64,000 bases of DNA from Wurfbainia villosa (Eukaryota; Streptophyta; Magnoliopsida; Zingiberales; Zingiberaceae), in NCBI GenBank assembly GCA_025175895.1, contig CM046000.1, positions 97,200,753-97,264,752 of the forward strand, read 5' to 3'. The notes under the pieces are model-generated. The model did no database searches. It saw only the letters and a program-made list of their open reading frames with translations, and was not told the DNA's origin. A program made the translations under genes and the position numbers. This document shows positions 11,798 to 22,650 of this stretch, piece by piece. Numbering within the stretch: the stretch's first letter is position 1; every line of letters starts with the position of its first letter.

Positions 11798-12876
11798 TGT
11801 TGGTGCAAGGGCACCAGATAATCGAACCTGTGTTTTGATTATGGCAAAAACACAAAGTTAAGTTTACATCGTTATCTCACGAGCTAAATCGAGTATGCAG
11901 AAAAGTACTAAAGCTAGAGCTGAAGGCTAGCGACACCCGGAGGAAGCTGCGGTGGTTGGACGACACTCGAGTGACTTCGGAGGGAGCCGAAGGAATCGAG
12001 TGAAAGGCCAGAAGCGAAAGCGACACAGTAAGTATCGAGGTAAGCTCGTGTGAGTGAGAGAGGGTAAGGTCGTGTCCTCTGTACGGGGATGACCGTAGGC
12101 GGCGATCCGACTAAGACTTCTTGTGGAAGGTCTAGGTCGAGATTGGACGGTTAGAAACCGTCGTATTTATCATTTTCCGAGCTAACCTCTCACTGCAGGA
12201 AAGTGGCCAGGCTGACAGTCAACTACTGGACATTGGGCAGTCGACTGATGCTCATCAGTTGACTGATGGGAGTCATCAGTCGACTGATGGCGACGAATCA
12301 GCCTTTGCGCTAGGTCAAAACGGATAAGGTTTGACGCGACCACTTCGCGATAAAAATTATACAACTTCGTGATCTGTTCCGAAAAAAGAGGAGATATATT
12401 CAGAGGCCAAAATATGTAAAAGGAGGGGTGGATTCCAACTCCAAACATCATCAAGTTTATTCATCAAGTGCTCCTACAACGCTAACGCTCCAACACCGTC
12501 ATAATGCCGACGCGATAACAAGTTCAGATCTTCTTCGTCGGCAGCAACATCTAGTAATATATTTTGATATTGTATTCATTGTTTTTATTCGTAATGAGGT
12601 GAGGTAGGCTTGTTGCCTCATCCTCGTACATTCGGTTTTGTGATCGTTGTCTCCTACCTCCAATGAGGAGGAGACGTTATAGTGCTTTGCCCTCCGTACG
12701 CGGTCTAGGACCGATAGGGCCTTGGAGTAGCAACCGCTGGGTTGTGAACCAAGTAAAATAAACATGTCTCTTTATTTTCCGCTGTGTTTACTCGTTTAAT
12801 TGTCTACTCGAACGAAACGAAGAAAAGATTTATGATCGCTATTCACCCCCCTCTAACGACGCTTCTCGATCCAACA
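11798..12876 (+). mobile_element. SIRE-A 5' LTR (1079 bp)
   Basis: It starts TGTTGGTGCA and ends CGATCCAACA, with TSD GATTA at 11793-11797 matched at 21028-21032. The first 350 bp are clearly related to the SIRE-D LTR (40017, 47386). A TATA-like TATGTAAAAGG sits near 12414. GTCGAC-type palindromes at 12238-12290 correspond to CGATCG-type sites in the 3' copy. The CTATTCACCCCCCTCTA motif lies near 12840. Confidence 0.85.
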
Positions 12877-12878
12877 AT

Positions 12879-12890
12879 TGGTATCAGAGC
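12879..12890 (+). promoter_or_regulatory. SIRE-A primer-binding site (initiator Met tRNA)
   Basis: TGGTATCAGAGC two bases after the 5' LTR. The same site follows the LTRs at 38198 and 41108, and in reverse complement precedes 61527. Confidence 0.85.
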
Positions 12891-13898
12891 GGGGGCGCTA
12901 AGATTTGGTGAAACCACCGATCTAGCACATTTTGGTTTTCTGTTCGTATTTTTTGATTCGTATTTTTTTTAGGTCTTTTTCCTCCCACACTACTAATCCA
13001 AGACGAAGTCTTGGTACATTTCTTTTGGTTGTGTGCTTGTAAGTTTTCTCTCTTGGAGTAGCCGACGGTAAAAGGGCCATAACTTTTCGCACAAGTGGAC
13101 TTCGGAGGGATGCCCAGCCGGTCGCTCGGAGGCGGCGCCTCACCGACGCCCATTCGGTCGTTGAGCGGCTACGCCGCGATCTTGTGGTGGTCGATGGCGT
13201 CGTCGAGGCGCTGCTGATCGCCCGGCCAGCGATCGCTCGGCGATGCGGTCAGGATTAGGGCACACACGGGAATAAAAAAAAGGAGTTTTTTTTATTATAG
13301 AGTTTTTTTATTATAAAAAAAAGGGTCAGATTGGTTATTTGAATAATCTGTAATGATCAGATTGTTGTGAAAGACCCTCTTTCACAGATAATCACTTTAT
13401 CGCTCAATCGGAGAGATTCAACCCGTCGACCAGGGAAGTTAGACAATCGTTCGAAAGTGCCTAACCAACTGTGCACCGTCTCTTTTTTTTAAAATCTGTT
13501 CAGAAATTCTAATTTGGCTTAATTTAATTGGGCCGAATTAAATGAGCTTAGAATCAAGATTTCTAATTGGGCATAGGTTCAATAAATTTGATTCCAACAA
13601 AAGTTAAGTGCCCAATTAGCTCACACAAGTGTTGTGTAAAGTTGACTTTGGTCAACTAAACTCATAACAATGGTTAGATTGGTTGTTTTGGAACAATTGG
13701 AACCTGACATGGATAACTTAAAGGTAGGACTAGTAATGAATGTCTATGGGTCAATTGTTAGTAGCCCCTAAAAATCAAGAAATTTTAGTTTTTCTTGATT
13801 ATTGTATATTTGTTCTGTGCCTTGATAAATTGAAATAAACCGATATTTGTACTGAAATTGTCGGTTATGTACTGACATAATGCATTTCAATTTTACAA
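12891..13898 (+). other. SIRE-A leader joined to COPIA-B 5' sequence, non-coding
   Basis: 12891-13020 matches the SIRE-D leader (GCTAAGATTTGGTGAAACCACC and the block around CTACTAATC). From about 13040 the sequence differs: a GC-rich stretch (13080-13250), then AT-rich DNA leading into COPIA-B coding sequence. No COPIA-B 5' LTR or primer site could be recognised, so its left end was deleted or is too diverged. Minus-strand ORFs at 12884-13153 are not credible genes. Confidence 0.45.
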
Positions 13899-14401
13899 AT
13901 GACGCGGACGTATACTACTATGACACGGCGCGATGTGATGCGCAACCGGTATAGAGAGGCTATTGAAGAGTTAAACTATGATCCTTACCATGGAGTCATT
14001 GGACACATAGGGAAGCTGGACAGACTATTCTGGAAGCTCGAGATCCAGTATTAGACAACTACAAGATTTGGGCATTGATTCGTTCATTGCCCGATAATCT
14101 TGCTGACGTGGCACGACAATGTTGGGGGTTACATGAAGGACGCGTCTCATATGTCCAGTTGTGCACAGAGCTGATTAACTATGCTTACTGTGAAGAGGAT
14201 CCTGAGGAAGACCCTGTAAAGGGATGTGATCCATTACATGTGAGGTCTTCTAAGGACTCTGTGTCAGGGCAGCATGGGTTGCCTGTGAGTGTCCCAGCTG
14301 AGAGTACTATGGTTGAGTCCAGACGGAAGGGACATATCATGATTACTATTGCACTAGTGTATGTCCTGGTAGTAGTGGTAATCATTTATCTAGCCTATTA
14401 G
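13899..14401 (+). pseudogene. COPIA-B upstream accessory ORF, gag-like with C-terminal hydrophobic helix
   Basis: An ORF starts at ATG 13899 and reads about 50 codons to a TAG at 14049. The other frame continues without stops from about 14051 to TAG 14399-14401, so one frameshift near 14045 splits what looks like a protein of roughly 165 residues. The N-terminal part is charged (RNRYREAIEELNYDPY). The middle (LDNYKIWALIRSLPDNLADV) resembles the UBN2-type gag segment also seen downstream (AVIRSLPDSW at about 15340). The C-terminus is acidic, then basic ESRRKG, then about 20 hydrophobic residues from MITIALVYVLVVVVIIYLAY to the stop, a probable membrane anchor. It lies about 450 bp upstream of gag. 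I do not recognise a named family. Confidence 0.5.
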
Positions 14402-14847
14402 AGTTATTTATGTTATAAGTTATCTAGCCTATTAGAGTTATTAATGTTATGAGTTGTAAGAATGTAATCTGTTACATTCTTGGTAGAGTTAGTTATTTGT
14501 TAACATTGTACAGCTTGTTTAAGTTAATGATATGTTCATTTTATGCTGTTAACTCTACATGATGCATTTTTTTTCTTCTATACTCCTTGATTAGTTCATT
14601 ATGAGTATATGGTTAAATGATGTATTCATTTATTGTTAAAAATCATGCTGATTAATTTCATTAAGTGGGATGTATGTAATAAAATAGATCAATATAAGTC
14701 AGATTGACACATACAGATGATGAGTGATAACGTAGTTATCTCTTGATTTTGTAAACCATATCAGATTTATTTTGAGTTTAATTTAAGATTACATACATAG
14801 ATAACATACACTGAGTATATGAATGATGTGTTTATTTATGATAGATT
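14402..14847 (+). other. AT-rich spacer between accessory ORF and gag
   Basis: No open frame of note. A local duplication of TATCTAGCCTATTAGAGTTAT occurs at about 14387-14440. It could serve as a leader or splice region for gag, but no splice signals could be assigned with confidence. Confidence 0.4.
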
Positions 14848-17800
14848 ATGGCTACGAAGAACATAATAGCTGAACTGAATAAGGGAGAAAAACTCAATGG
14901 AGATAACTACAAAATATGGCAACTCAGGATACAGTATGTCCTAGAGGAATAGGAAGTTCTAGAAGCCATGAATCATGTTATGGATGAACCTGTAGATGGT
15001 CCTTCAGCTTAGAACAGATGAGATCTTGATGCCTACAAGGCATGGAAGAAGAAAGACTCCACTGCAAAGGGCATATTGATAAGTTCAATGGTGGACGACC
15101 TGACATTTGAGTATGCAACTTTTGCATCAGCTAATGCGGTCTGGATGGCCCTTAAGGAGAAGTACAGTGGGGTTAGTCTGTGCAAGCTTCGTCAGCTAAC
15201 GATTAAGTTCGATAGCTATAAAAAACGCCCGAATATCACTATGGTTCAGCATCTCAGGGAGATGTCAAACATGATTCGGGATCTTAAAACTGCAGGTCAT
15301 GAGTTGACCGATGAACAACAGGTTCAAGCAGTAATCCGTTCCCTTCCAGATTCCTGGGAAACTATGAAGCAGACCTTGACGCACAGTGGAAGTATTAAGA
15401 CTTTTACAGATGTCTCGTGCCATGTTGAACTAGAGGCGGAGAGAGTGGAATCCGCAAGGATTTCTGGTCAAGCCTATGTGGCTGTAGGTGCTGCTAGATC
15501 ATCTGGATCCAAAAAGAAGAAATGGTTTGGGAAAAAGAAAGGGAAAGGAAAGAAGACAAAGGCTGTAGCTGGAGGACAAGGCCCTACTGAGAAAAAGAAG
15601 AAGAAGACAGGAAAGAAACCTAAAAACAAGTTGTCTTGTTTTAATTGTGGCAAGAAAGGCCACTTCGCTCGAGAATGCACTGAGCCGAAAAAGGTATCTT
15701 TGAATCTGTCTTCTGAGCATTTTGTTGCTAGCTCTGTGTTGTTAGCTGATTCTTATCCTTTGTGGATTATAGATTCGGGAGCAACCAACCATGTAGCTCG
15801 GGAGCGAGTTACATTTGTGGAGTATCGTCGCGTACCAGCAGGCAACAAATGGATCTATGTTGGAAACAATGCAAGAGTTGAGGTCAAAGGAATCAACACT
15901 TGCAAACATAACCTCCGTGGTGGTAGTGTTTTGTTTCTACATGATGTCCTGTATGCTCCTGAGATTCGACAGAATCTTGTTTCTGTAACTTCTCTTCTTG
16001 AGTTAGGGTACTATGTAAATTTTTACATGCGGTGTGTTGAACTTAAGATTGACTCAGTGTCAATCGGATATGGTTATTTAACAAATGGTTTTATGGTACT
16101 AGATGTGGTGCCTGATGTAAATTGTGCATTTGATAGTTATTTTTCGAATATTGCTCTTACTAGCGATGCAGATATAATTGATGAGGTTTGGCATGCTAGA
16201 TTGGGATATATAGGACAAGATCGCATGAAAAGGTTAGCTAAAGAGGGTTTATTGGGCTCTCGTGCTAAAATCAGCTTGTCTATATGTGAGCATTGTCTTG
16301 CTAGAAAAGCAACAAGGAAACCATTTGGAAAGGCTATTAGAGCAAAGTCACCATTGCAATTAATCCATTCGGATATTTGTGGTCCGATGAGTGTTAAGGC
16401 TAGACATGGAGCTTCCTATTTCATTACATTTATTGATGATTTCTCTCGTTTCAGTTATGTGTATTTGATTTCTCATAAATATGAAACATTAGATTGCTTC
16501 ATTCGTTATATGAACGAAGTTGAGAATCAAACGGAACGTAAGGTTAAGACTTTACGCACTGACCGTGGAAGAGAGTATTTGTCTGATATGTTCAAGACAA
16601 TATGTAATGAAAAAGGGATTATTAGACAGCTAACGATCCCAGGAACTCCACAGCAAAATGAGGTTGCTGAAAGAAGAAATAGGACTCTTCTTGAAATGGT
16701 TAGGTCTATGATGGCGCAGGCTAATTTTCCGGTCTCCTATTGGGGAGATGCCTTACTAGCTACGGCCTATATACTTAACAAAGTGCCTTCAAAGTCAGTT
16801 CCATCTACCCCTTATGAACATTGGACAGGAAGAAAACCAGATTTAAGTAATCTGAGACCCTGAGGGTCAGCTGCCTACGTTCATGATAGTTCTCACAAGT
16901 ATGGAAAACTCGGACCTAGAGGTAAGAAATGCATCTTTATTAGATATTCTGAGACCTCAAAAGGTTATGTTTTCATAGGTGAGCAACACGATGGAACGAT
17001 CTCTGAGATTGAATCTAGAGATGCCACTTTTCTAGAAACTGAATTCTCAACGAGGGGAGAAGTTGATAAGACAGTTCCTCTTTTTGAGGAGAATGAGTCG
17101 TTATCAACAAAATAGGTGTCTAGTGGGATACTTGGATAGAGTCAACTGAGTGGGAGTGATGTGCCTGATCACAGGGTGACTTCTCAATAGCCCATCTTAC
17201 GAAAAAGTGTTCATAAAATCATACCTAAAAAGAGGTTTGATATTGAGAATGAGGCAATGATCACACTCCCAGTTGACGAAGATGAACCTCAATCAGTTGA
17301 GGAAGCGTTGGGATGTAGAGTTGGAGATAAGTGGAAAAGTGCAATGGAAGAAGAGATGGAGTCAATGATTGGGAATCAAGTTTGGGAGTTAGTCGATCTA
17401 CCTCCTGGTCGAAGGACCATTGGGAATAAATGGATTCTCAAAATAAAGAGGAAATCTGATGGATCGATTAACCGATACAAGGCTCGCCTGGTTGCAAAAG
17501 GGTTTACCCAAAGACAGAGTATAGACTTTGAAGAGACATTTTCTCTTGTAGTGAAGTTTGTGTCCATCCGAGTTATTTTGGCTTTTGTGGCGCATTATGA
17601 CTTGGAATTACATCAGATGGATGTCAAAACCGCTTTCCTTAACGGCGAACTTGACGAGGAAATCTATATGGTTCAACCAGAAGGTTTCGTTGCTTTAGGC
17701 CAAGAGAATAAAGTATGTAGATTAAAGAAATCTATATATGGGCTGAAGCAAGCGTCAAGACAATGGAACATAAGATTTAACAAAGTAGTTTTATCTTATG

Positions 17801-18821
17801 GTTTCGAAATGATCAATGAGGATCATTGCATTTTCCTGAAGAAGGAAAAAGGAAAGTATGTCATTTTATCATTATATGTTGATGATATGCTGATAGCAGG
17901 AAATGACATAGGTTTTGTGGTGGAAGTCAAAAAATGGTTGTCTTCACAATTTGACACAATAGATATGGGAGAAGCTGAATACATCTTAGGAGTAAAGATC
18001 ATCAGGGATCGATCTAAGAGACTTTTGGGTTTGTCACAAGAGTCTTATATAACTAAGATGTTACAACATTTTATCATGTCTGACTGCAACGGAGAACAGA
18101 CACCTATTACGAAAGGTACTGTTCTGAGCAAAAGTATGAATCCCAAGACTCTAGCTGAAATAGCCGAGATGAATAAAAACCATATGCAAGTGTCATAGGT
18201 AGTTTAATATATACTATGTTGTGTACTCGTCTCGATATCAGCTATGCAGTGGGCTTAGTCAGCCGGTTCCAGTCAAACCCAGGATCGAGACACTGGAAAG
18301 CAATAAAAAGGATATTCAGATTCTGAAGGCGATGACAGATTATTGTCTCTGTTATCAAGGATCAGATATGAGCCTAAAAGGCTATTCAGATGCAGATTGG
18401 GCTGGGGACCTGGATGATAGAAAATCAACATCAGGCTATGCGTTCTTGTTGAATGGTGGCGCCATCTCCTGGAACAACAAGAAACAGGCCTATGTGGCCT
18501 TATCTACAATGGAAACTGAATATGTGGCATGTCCAACAGAGGTTCCTGAAGCATTTGAAGATTGCTGAGGACAGTGGGAGTCCAGTGACCGTCTATTGTG
18601 ACAGTCAAGCTGCTATAGCTTTTTCCAAGGATCCCAAATATCACAGCAAGGGCAAGCATATAGCCATAAAGTACAACTTTATAAGGGATATTGTTGCTAA
18701 GAAGAAAGTGATTCTAGAGTATATCCCTACACGAGCTATGCTTGCAGATCCTTTTACTAAACCGATGACTAGAGAGTCATTAAATGAGCATGTAAAGTCC
18801 TTGGGACTTCGTAGAATATAA
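14848..18821 (+). pseudogene. COPIA-B gag-pol polyprotein, disabled
   Basis: A Ty1-copia polyprotein starting at ATG 14848. Domains in order are: UBN2-type gag; lysine-rich linker; CCHC zinc knuckle CFNCGKKGHFAREC (15637-15678); protease with DSGATNH (about 15772); gag-pre-integrase with WHARLGY; integrase with CEHC, DICGP and DRGREY; reverse transcriptase with intact YVDDM (about 17875); and RNase H with GYSDADWAGD and CDSQAA. The main frame is broken by stops at 14950, 15010, 15019, 16861, 17113, 17137 and 17188. Frameshifts follow near 18184 (one base lost), 18320 and 18540. The longest open stretch is 15076-16860. Most stops are TAG or TGA where Gln or Trp would be expected. The last frame ends at 18821. 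The Copia lineage was not assigned. Confidence 0.88.
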
Positions 18822-20200
18822 CAACGTTATAATTGACTATCAGATATGTTTTGATTGTAATTTTTTATGAAAGTCATAATTTATTCAGTGTATGTGTATG
18901 TTCAGTTACATTCTAGTGATAAGATCTCGATAAGCATGTTGACAGGTAACGATTGATCCTCTCGCATGGACAATCATCTCTGTTTATTGTGTATGAATAG
19001 AGGTAAGACAGATGCTTGTAGATCAGCTTTTGTTGCTGTTGGCTTTGGAAGCTGTAAAATTTGTTACATTCCTATAAGTTAGGGTCGTCTTGATATTTGT
19101 ATCAAGATAAGATCATTTTGTGGTAAATGATCGAAGTAAATGAACCCACCATTTACTATACCTGTTTTGAGCCAGATTAGAGTTCATATGTTGAATTCTA
19201 GATTCATATGTTGAATTCTGGATTAGGCATTGGGAATGTCTAGATCGAAATCTGTACGATGTTACTTTGATAATAACATGCACTCTTTATTGGTAAAGAG
19301 GAAAGACATCGTAGCATGTGAATCATACCACATGTGCTAAGACGACACTAAGGGTAGTAGGAGAATGGATCCCTGCTTCTCTACTATGTGAGCCCTTTGA
19401 GATTATATGTTGATCTCAAAATTTGCCCTTTGTGACTATTTAGGTGTCTTCTTGAAGTTTTAATCAAGGTTTGCTACTTTAGCATGTCTACTTATGACTA
19501 TGTATGATTCGGTCTATGGAACATGACTAGGAAAGCGATTGATTAAAATGAATAGATTCACACTAAAAAGGAAGATTAAATAGGTTTACATCTAATGAGT
19601 ATTATTCACTAGTCGACTCTTTTCTATTGTGTACAGAAATATTTGTGAATATTTGGAATATGAGACATGCTCTTGACATGATGATCATTAAGAGGGATTA
19701 GAGATGTTCATATTGATGTAAATAAGATTATTTAATCTGGGTAAATAGCAAGACATGGATGTTTCCAGGTAAACGGTTATGTACCACCAGATAAATGGTT
19801 TTGTATCATCTGGAAAATGGCTGTGTGTCACCTGGAGAATGGCGGTGTGCCATAAAATAAATGGTTTTCTACCACCTGGAGATGACTCTGTGTCATCGGG
19901 AGAATGATTATGTATCATTCAGAGAGTAGCTAAGTTAGGCGTAACAACTTCTCTTAGCATACATCACTCTATGAGCAGCTATGTAAGGTGTAACAACTTT
20001 CTTAGCATTTGAACGCTCAATGTGCTTGCTGTCGCACGAACCATTTTCTAATTGGATATTTCATTAGTCTATGTGACTATTGATCTATGTTGCTTCTAAA
20101 ATAGTCTATATGATTATTTAGTCTATGTGACTTAAATACCTCTTCTAAATGGTTTGTGTGATCATTGTGTCTATATGACATACCTTGGACGAGTGGGAGA
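18822..20200 (+). other. COPIA-B 3' non-coding region with purine tract
   Basis: About 1.4 kb separates the RNase H end from the LTR, long for a plant Copia. It holds no credible ORF, a tandem array at 19776-19925, and near-duplicate words around 19190-19225 (TTCATATGTTGAATTCT twice) and 19930-20000 (GGTGTAACAACTTTCTTAGCAT-like, twice). It ends with the purine tract GTGGGAGA at 20193-20200, directly before TGTTAG. Confidence 0.6.
19776..19925 (+). repeat. Tandem array of about 22-24 bp units
   Basis: About seven degenerate units of the type GGTTTTGTATCATCTGGAAAAT, differing mostly by transitions. No spacer or CRISPR-like structure is present. The minus-strand frame 19688-19918 reads through the array and is not called as a gene. 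Confidence 0.7.
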
Positions 20201-20298
20201 TGTTAGTTGTGGGCAGTTCCACGAACTGCCATGGCAGTTCGTGGAACTGCCATCATGCACGCACAACGTAAGCCGTGCGTGATCTCCTTCCTGTAAAA
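20201..20298 (+). mobile_element. Truncated start of COPIA-B 3' LTR
   Basis: It begins TGTTAGTTG immediately after the purine tract, as a Copia 3' LTR should, and stops after about 98 bp where SIRE-A 3' LTR sequence begins (GGACGG, equal to 12145). The rest of this LTR and the first 347 bp of the SIRE-A 3' LTR are missing, consistent with one deletion. Confidence 0.6.
20212..20251. repeat. 40-bp perfect palindrome
   Basis: The two 20-bp halves are exact reverse complements about the centre CCA|TGG. Each half is itself nearly self-complementary (GGCAGTTC-CAC-GAACTGCC), giving a four-fold structure. A second small inverted repeat (CACGCAC ... GTGCGTG, 20258-20281) follows. Confidence 0.9.
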
Positions 20299-21027
20299 GG
20301 ACGGTTAGAAACCGTCGTATTTATTATTTTTTGAGCTAACCTCTCACTGCAGGGAAGTGGCCAGAATGGCAATGATCACGGACATTGGGCCGATCGATGC
20401 CCATCACCGATCGTGATGGGAGTCATCAATGACCGATGGCGCATTTAAACAACCTTTGCGCTAGGTCAAAATGGATAAGGTTTGACGCGGCCACTTCGCG
20501 ATAAAAATTATACAACTTCGTGATCTGTTCCGAAAAAAGAGGAGACATATTCAGAGGCCAAAATCTATAAAAGGAGGGGTGGATTCCAACTCCAAACATC
20601 ATCAAGTTTATTCATCAAGTGCTCCTACAACGCCAACGCTCTAACACCGTCATAACGCTGACGCGACAACAAGTTCAGATCTTCTTCGTCGGCAGCAGCA
20701 TCTAGTAATATATTTTGATATTGTATTCCTTGTTTTTATTCGTAACAAGGTGAGGTAGGTTTGTTGCCTCATCCTCGTACATTCGGTTTTGTGATCGTTG
20801 TCTCCTACCTCCAACGAGGAGGAGACGTTATAGTGCTTTGCCCTCCGTACGCGGTCTAGGACCGATAGGGCCTTGGAGTAGCAACCGTTGGGTTGTGAAC
20901 CAAGTAAAATAAACGTGTCTCTTTATTTTCCATTGTGTTTACTCGTTTAATTGTCTACTCGAACAAAACGAAGAAAAGATTTACGATCGCTATTCACCCC
21001 CCTCTAGCGACGCTTCTCGATCCAACA
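20299..21027 (+). mobile_element. SIRE-A 3' LTR, 5'-truncated (729 bp)
   Basis: It matches 12145-12876 of the 5' LTR closely apart from the block 20370-20450, and has the same CGATCCAACA end. TSD GATTA follows at 21028-21032. A TATA box CTATAAAAGGAGGGG lies near 20566, intact here although mutated in the 5' copy. Confidence 0.85.
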
Positions 21028-21235
21028 GATTAGCGGCGTAGCCGTGAACCACGTTACATCCCTTGTTAGCATTTGTATTCTTGTTTATTGCTTTGTCTTT
21101 ATTGTTTATGCTTCCGCTTGCGCTAATGATTTTGTAGACGAGCAAACGAACGAACGAATTTCATCATCGAACGAAAGAGAGCTATTCACCCCCCTCTAGC
21201 CGGCAACATCTACACTTCATCGATCCTACAGTGTA

Positions 21236-22130
21236 ATCATGGTCCAGGGAGCAAATTCATTTGTCAAAAATTATAAGTACTCTACCATGGTGAAGCACAA
21301 CGTTTTAGTTACAAAAGACATAGATAGTAGAAGATAGAAGTATATGACTGCCTACGAAGAGGATAAAATAACACAAAGAGGATTGAAAAGTATAAAAACA
21401 AAAATTATTTAAAGAAAAATAAATAACAATTTGTTTAAAAATAATTTTTTAAAAAAATGGAAATCTAATTTATAACTAAACAACCTAGATTTTATTTTTC
21501 AAGTTTAAGCCTAACAATCCCATGAAAGAAATCAAATCTAATATAAAAATATTCAACTATAAAGTATAAACTAAACAAGTGGTATCAACAAACCCATGCC
21601 ATCTTAAAGGTAGTTTTCCTTTGAAGGATGAAAAAGTGGAGTGATAATGAGTGGATGTGAATAAATTCCTATTATTTACATCTAGTCATTTTCCAAATTT
21701 TCTACCTTTCCATTTTTTCATCTTTGAAGGAAACTGACCCTATATTTTAGGTATTCATTACATTCATTAAGAGAATGTAATGAATATTTTAGGTATTCAT
21801 TACATTCACGTGAGAAAAGGAAGAGTAGGGCATTAGCCGCTTGGGAAAGTAGGAGAAAGAAGAATCGCGTGAGAATTGAGGCGTTGAGACAGTAGGCATG
21901 AGAGGTGTCCTAGCGTGGGTAAGGCATTGAGGGATGGTTGAGGACTTGAGATCGCGGAGGGGCAGGAAGGATGATGGGCGCGGTGGAGAGATGGCAAAAC
22001 CTAAATGAGAAAGCCTGAATGAGGGGCACGACAGAGGAGTAATTTTGGGAAGAAATTTTGTGGTGTCGATAGAAATCCTAAATGAGAAAAACTTTCATTT
22101 TTTTTTTTTATGATTGCTAATCAAAGTCTC
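21236..22130. other. Interior of the DNA transposon, right part, non-coding
   Basis: AT-rich DNA to about 21830, then a G-rich stretch (21840-22060). No coding frame or transposase motif was recognised. A local duplication of TTTTAGGTATTCATTACATTCA occurs at about 21744-21807. Confidence 0.5.
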
Positions 22131-22538
22131 AATTTTTGGTGCAATTTATAAGGTAGAAAAAAGAAAACCGTTATAATTTCATTGACAATGGTTTATATCC
22201 ATTGTATTATTATTACAACGACAACGATTTTTTTTCGTTGTACCAAACGTTGTGAAAATCTTCTTATTTACAACAGTTCATTGCACCATTGTCCCAACTG
22301 CTGTTAAAAAAAAAATTCTTAATGACAACAGTTTTGAAAAATCGTTGTAAATTGTGTTGTTGATTAAAAAAATAATGCACTCAACGACAACAGATAGTGT
22401 GAAACCATTATCTTTTGTGGTATATGGGCTCTCAAAGACAACGGTTTTGTCAAAAACTGTTGTCTTTTATCAAAATCACAATGGTTTCTCCTAAAACCAT
22501 TGTCTTTGTGGTGTTGTCTTTTAGCATTTTTGTTGTAG
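22130..22538. repeat. Right subterminal repeats and inverted terminus of the DNA transposon
   Basis: Repeated ACAACGGTT / AACCGTTGTC-like words in both orientations, ending in ATTTTTGTTGTAG at 22538. The left counterpart is at 9385-9830. Confidence 0.6.
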
Positions 22539-22650
22539 TATAGCATGATACATTGTATAGTGCAACCTATAGTCATGAGTATATCTCCAGTACTTTAGTA
22601 CTTTTGTTACACTTTTCAGTGCTCAATATTGGGATTACTCATGTATATGC
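22539..22650 (-). pseudogene. Fossil Copia pol, continuation right of the DNA transposon
   Basis: Minus-strand reading gives a decayed form of the block between RT and RNase H: YMSNPNIEH-like, then VTKVLKYWRYTHDYRLHYT, corresponding to the V-K-x-I-L-R-Y-L-K-G-T segment of Copia elements. It joins the fragment ending at 9384 across the transposon and is cut at 22650 by element F. Confidence 0.5.

Larger units (their letters stand above)
10805..21230 (+). mobile_element. Solo LTR (about 1.19 kb) interrupted by SIRE-A
   Basis: LTR sequence 10805-11797 continues at 21033-21230. The ends are TGTTAGGGC and GATCCTACA, with a perfect 5-bp TSD GTGTA at 10800-10804 and 21231-21235. The right part has the CTATTCACCCCCCTCTAGC motif shared by all Sirevirus-like LTRs here, and four GTCGAC palindromes lie at 11253-11540 upstream of a TATA box. 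It has no primer site or internal region, so it is solo. Its right flank continues the DNA transposon. Confidence 0.75.
9385..22538. mobile_element. TIR DNA transposon (about 2.7 kb without its insertions)
   Basis: The left end CTACAACAAAAAT (9385) is mirrored by ATTTTTGTTGTAG ending at 22538, and TATA flanks both sides (9381-9384 and 22539-22542). Inside each end are many copies of a short subterminal word, GACAACGGT/ACCGTTGTC and variants, at 9405-9830 and 22130-22520. The architecture and the CTACAA end recall En/Spm (CACTA) elements, but the first two bases and the TSD do not fit CACTA cleanly. The fossil Copia pol reads across the two flanks, confirming insertion. It was later split by the solo LTR at 10805. 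Confidence 0.6.

Noticed and set aside
19776..19925. Possible CRISPR-like array
   Set aside because: Units are contiguous and degenerate with no unique spacers; the host is a plant nucleus.
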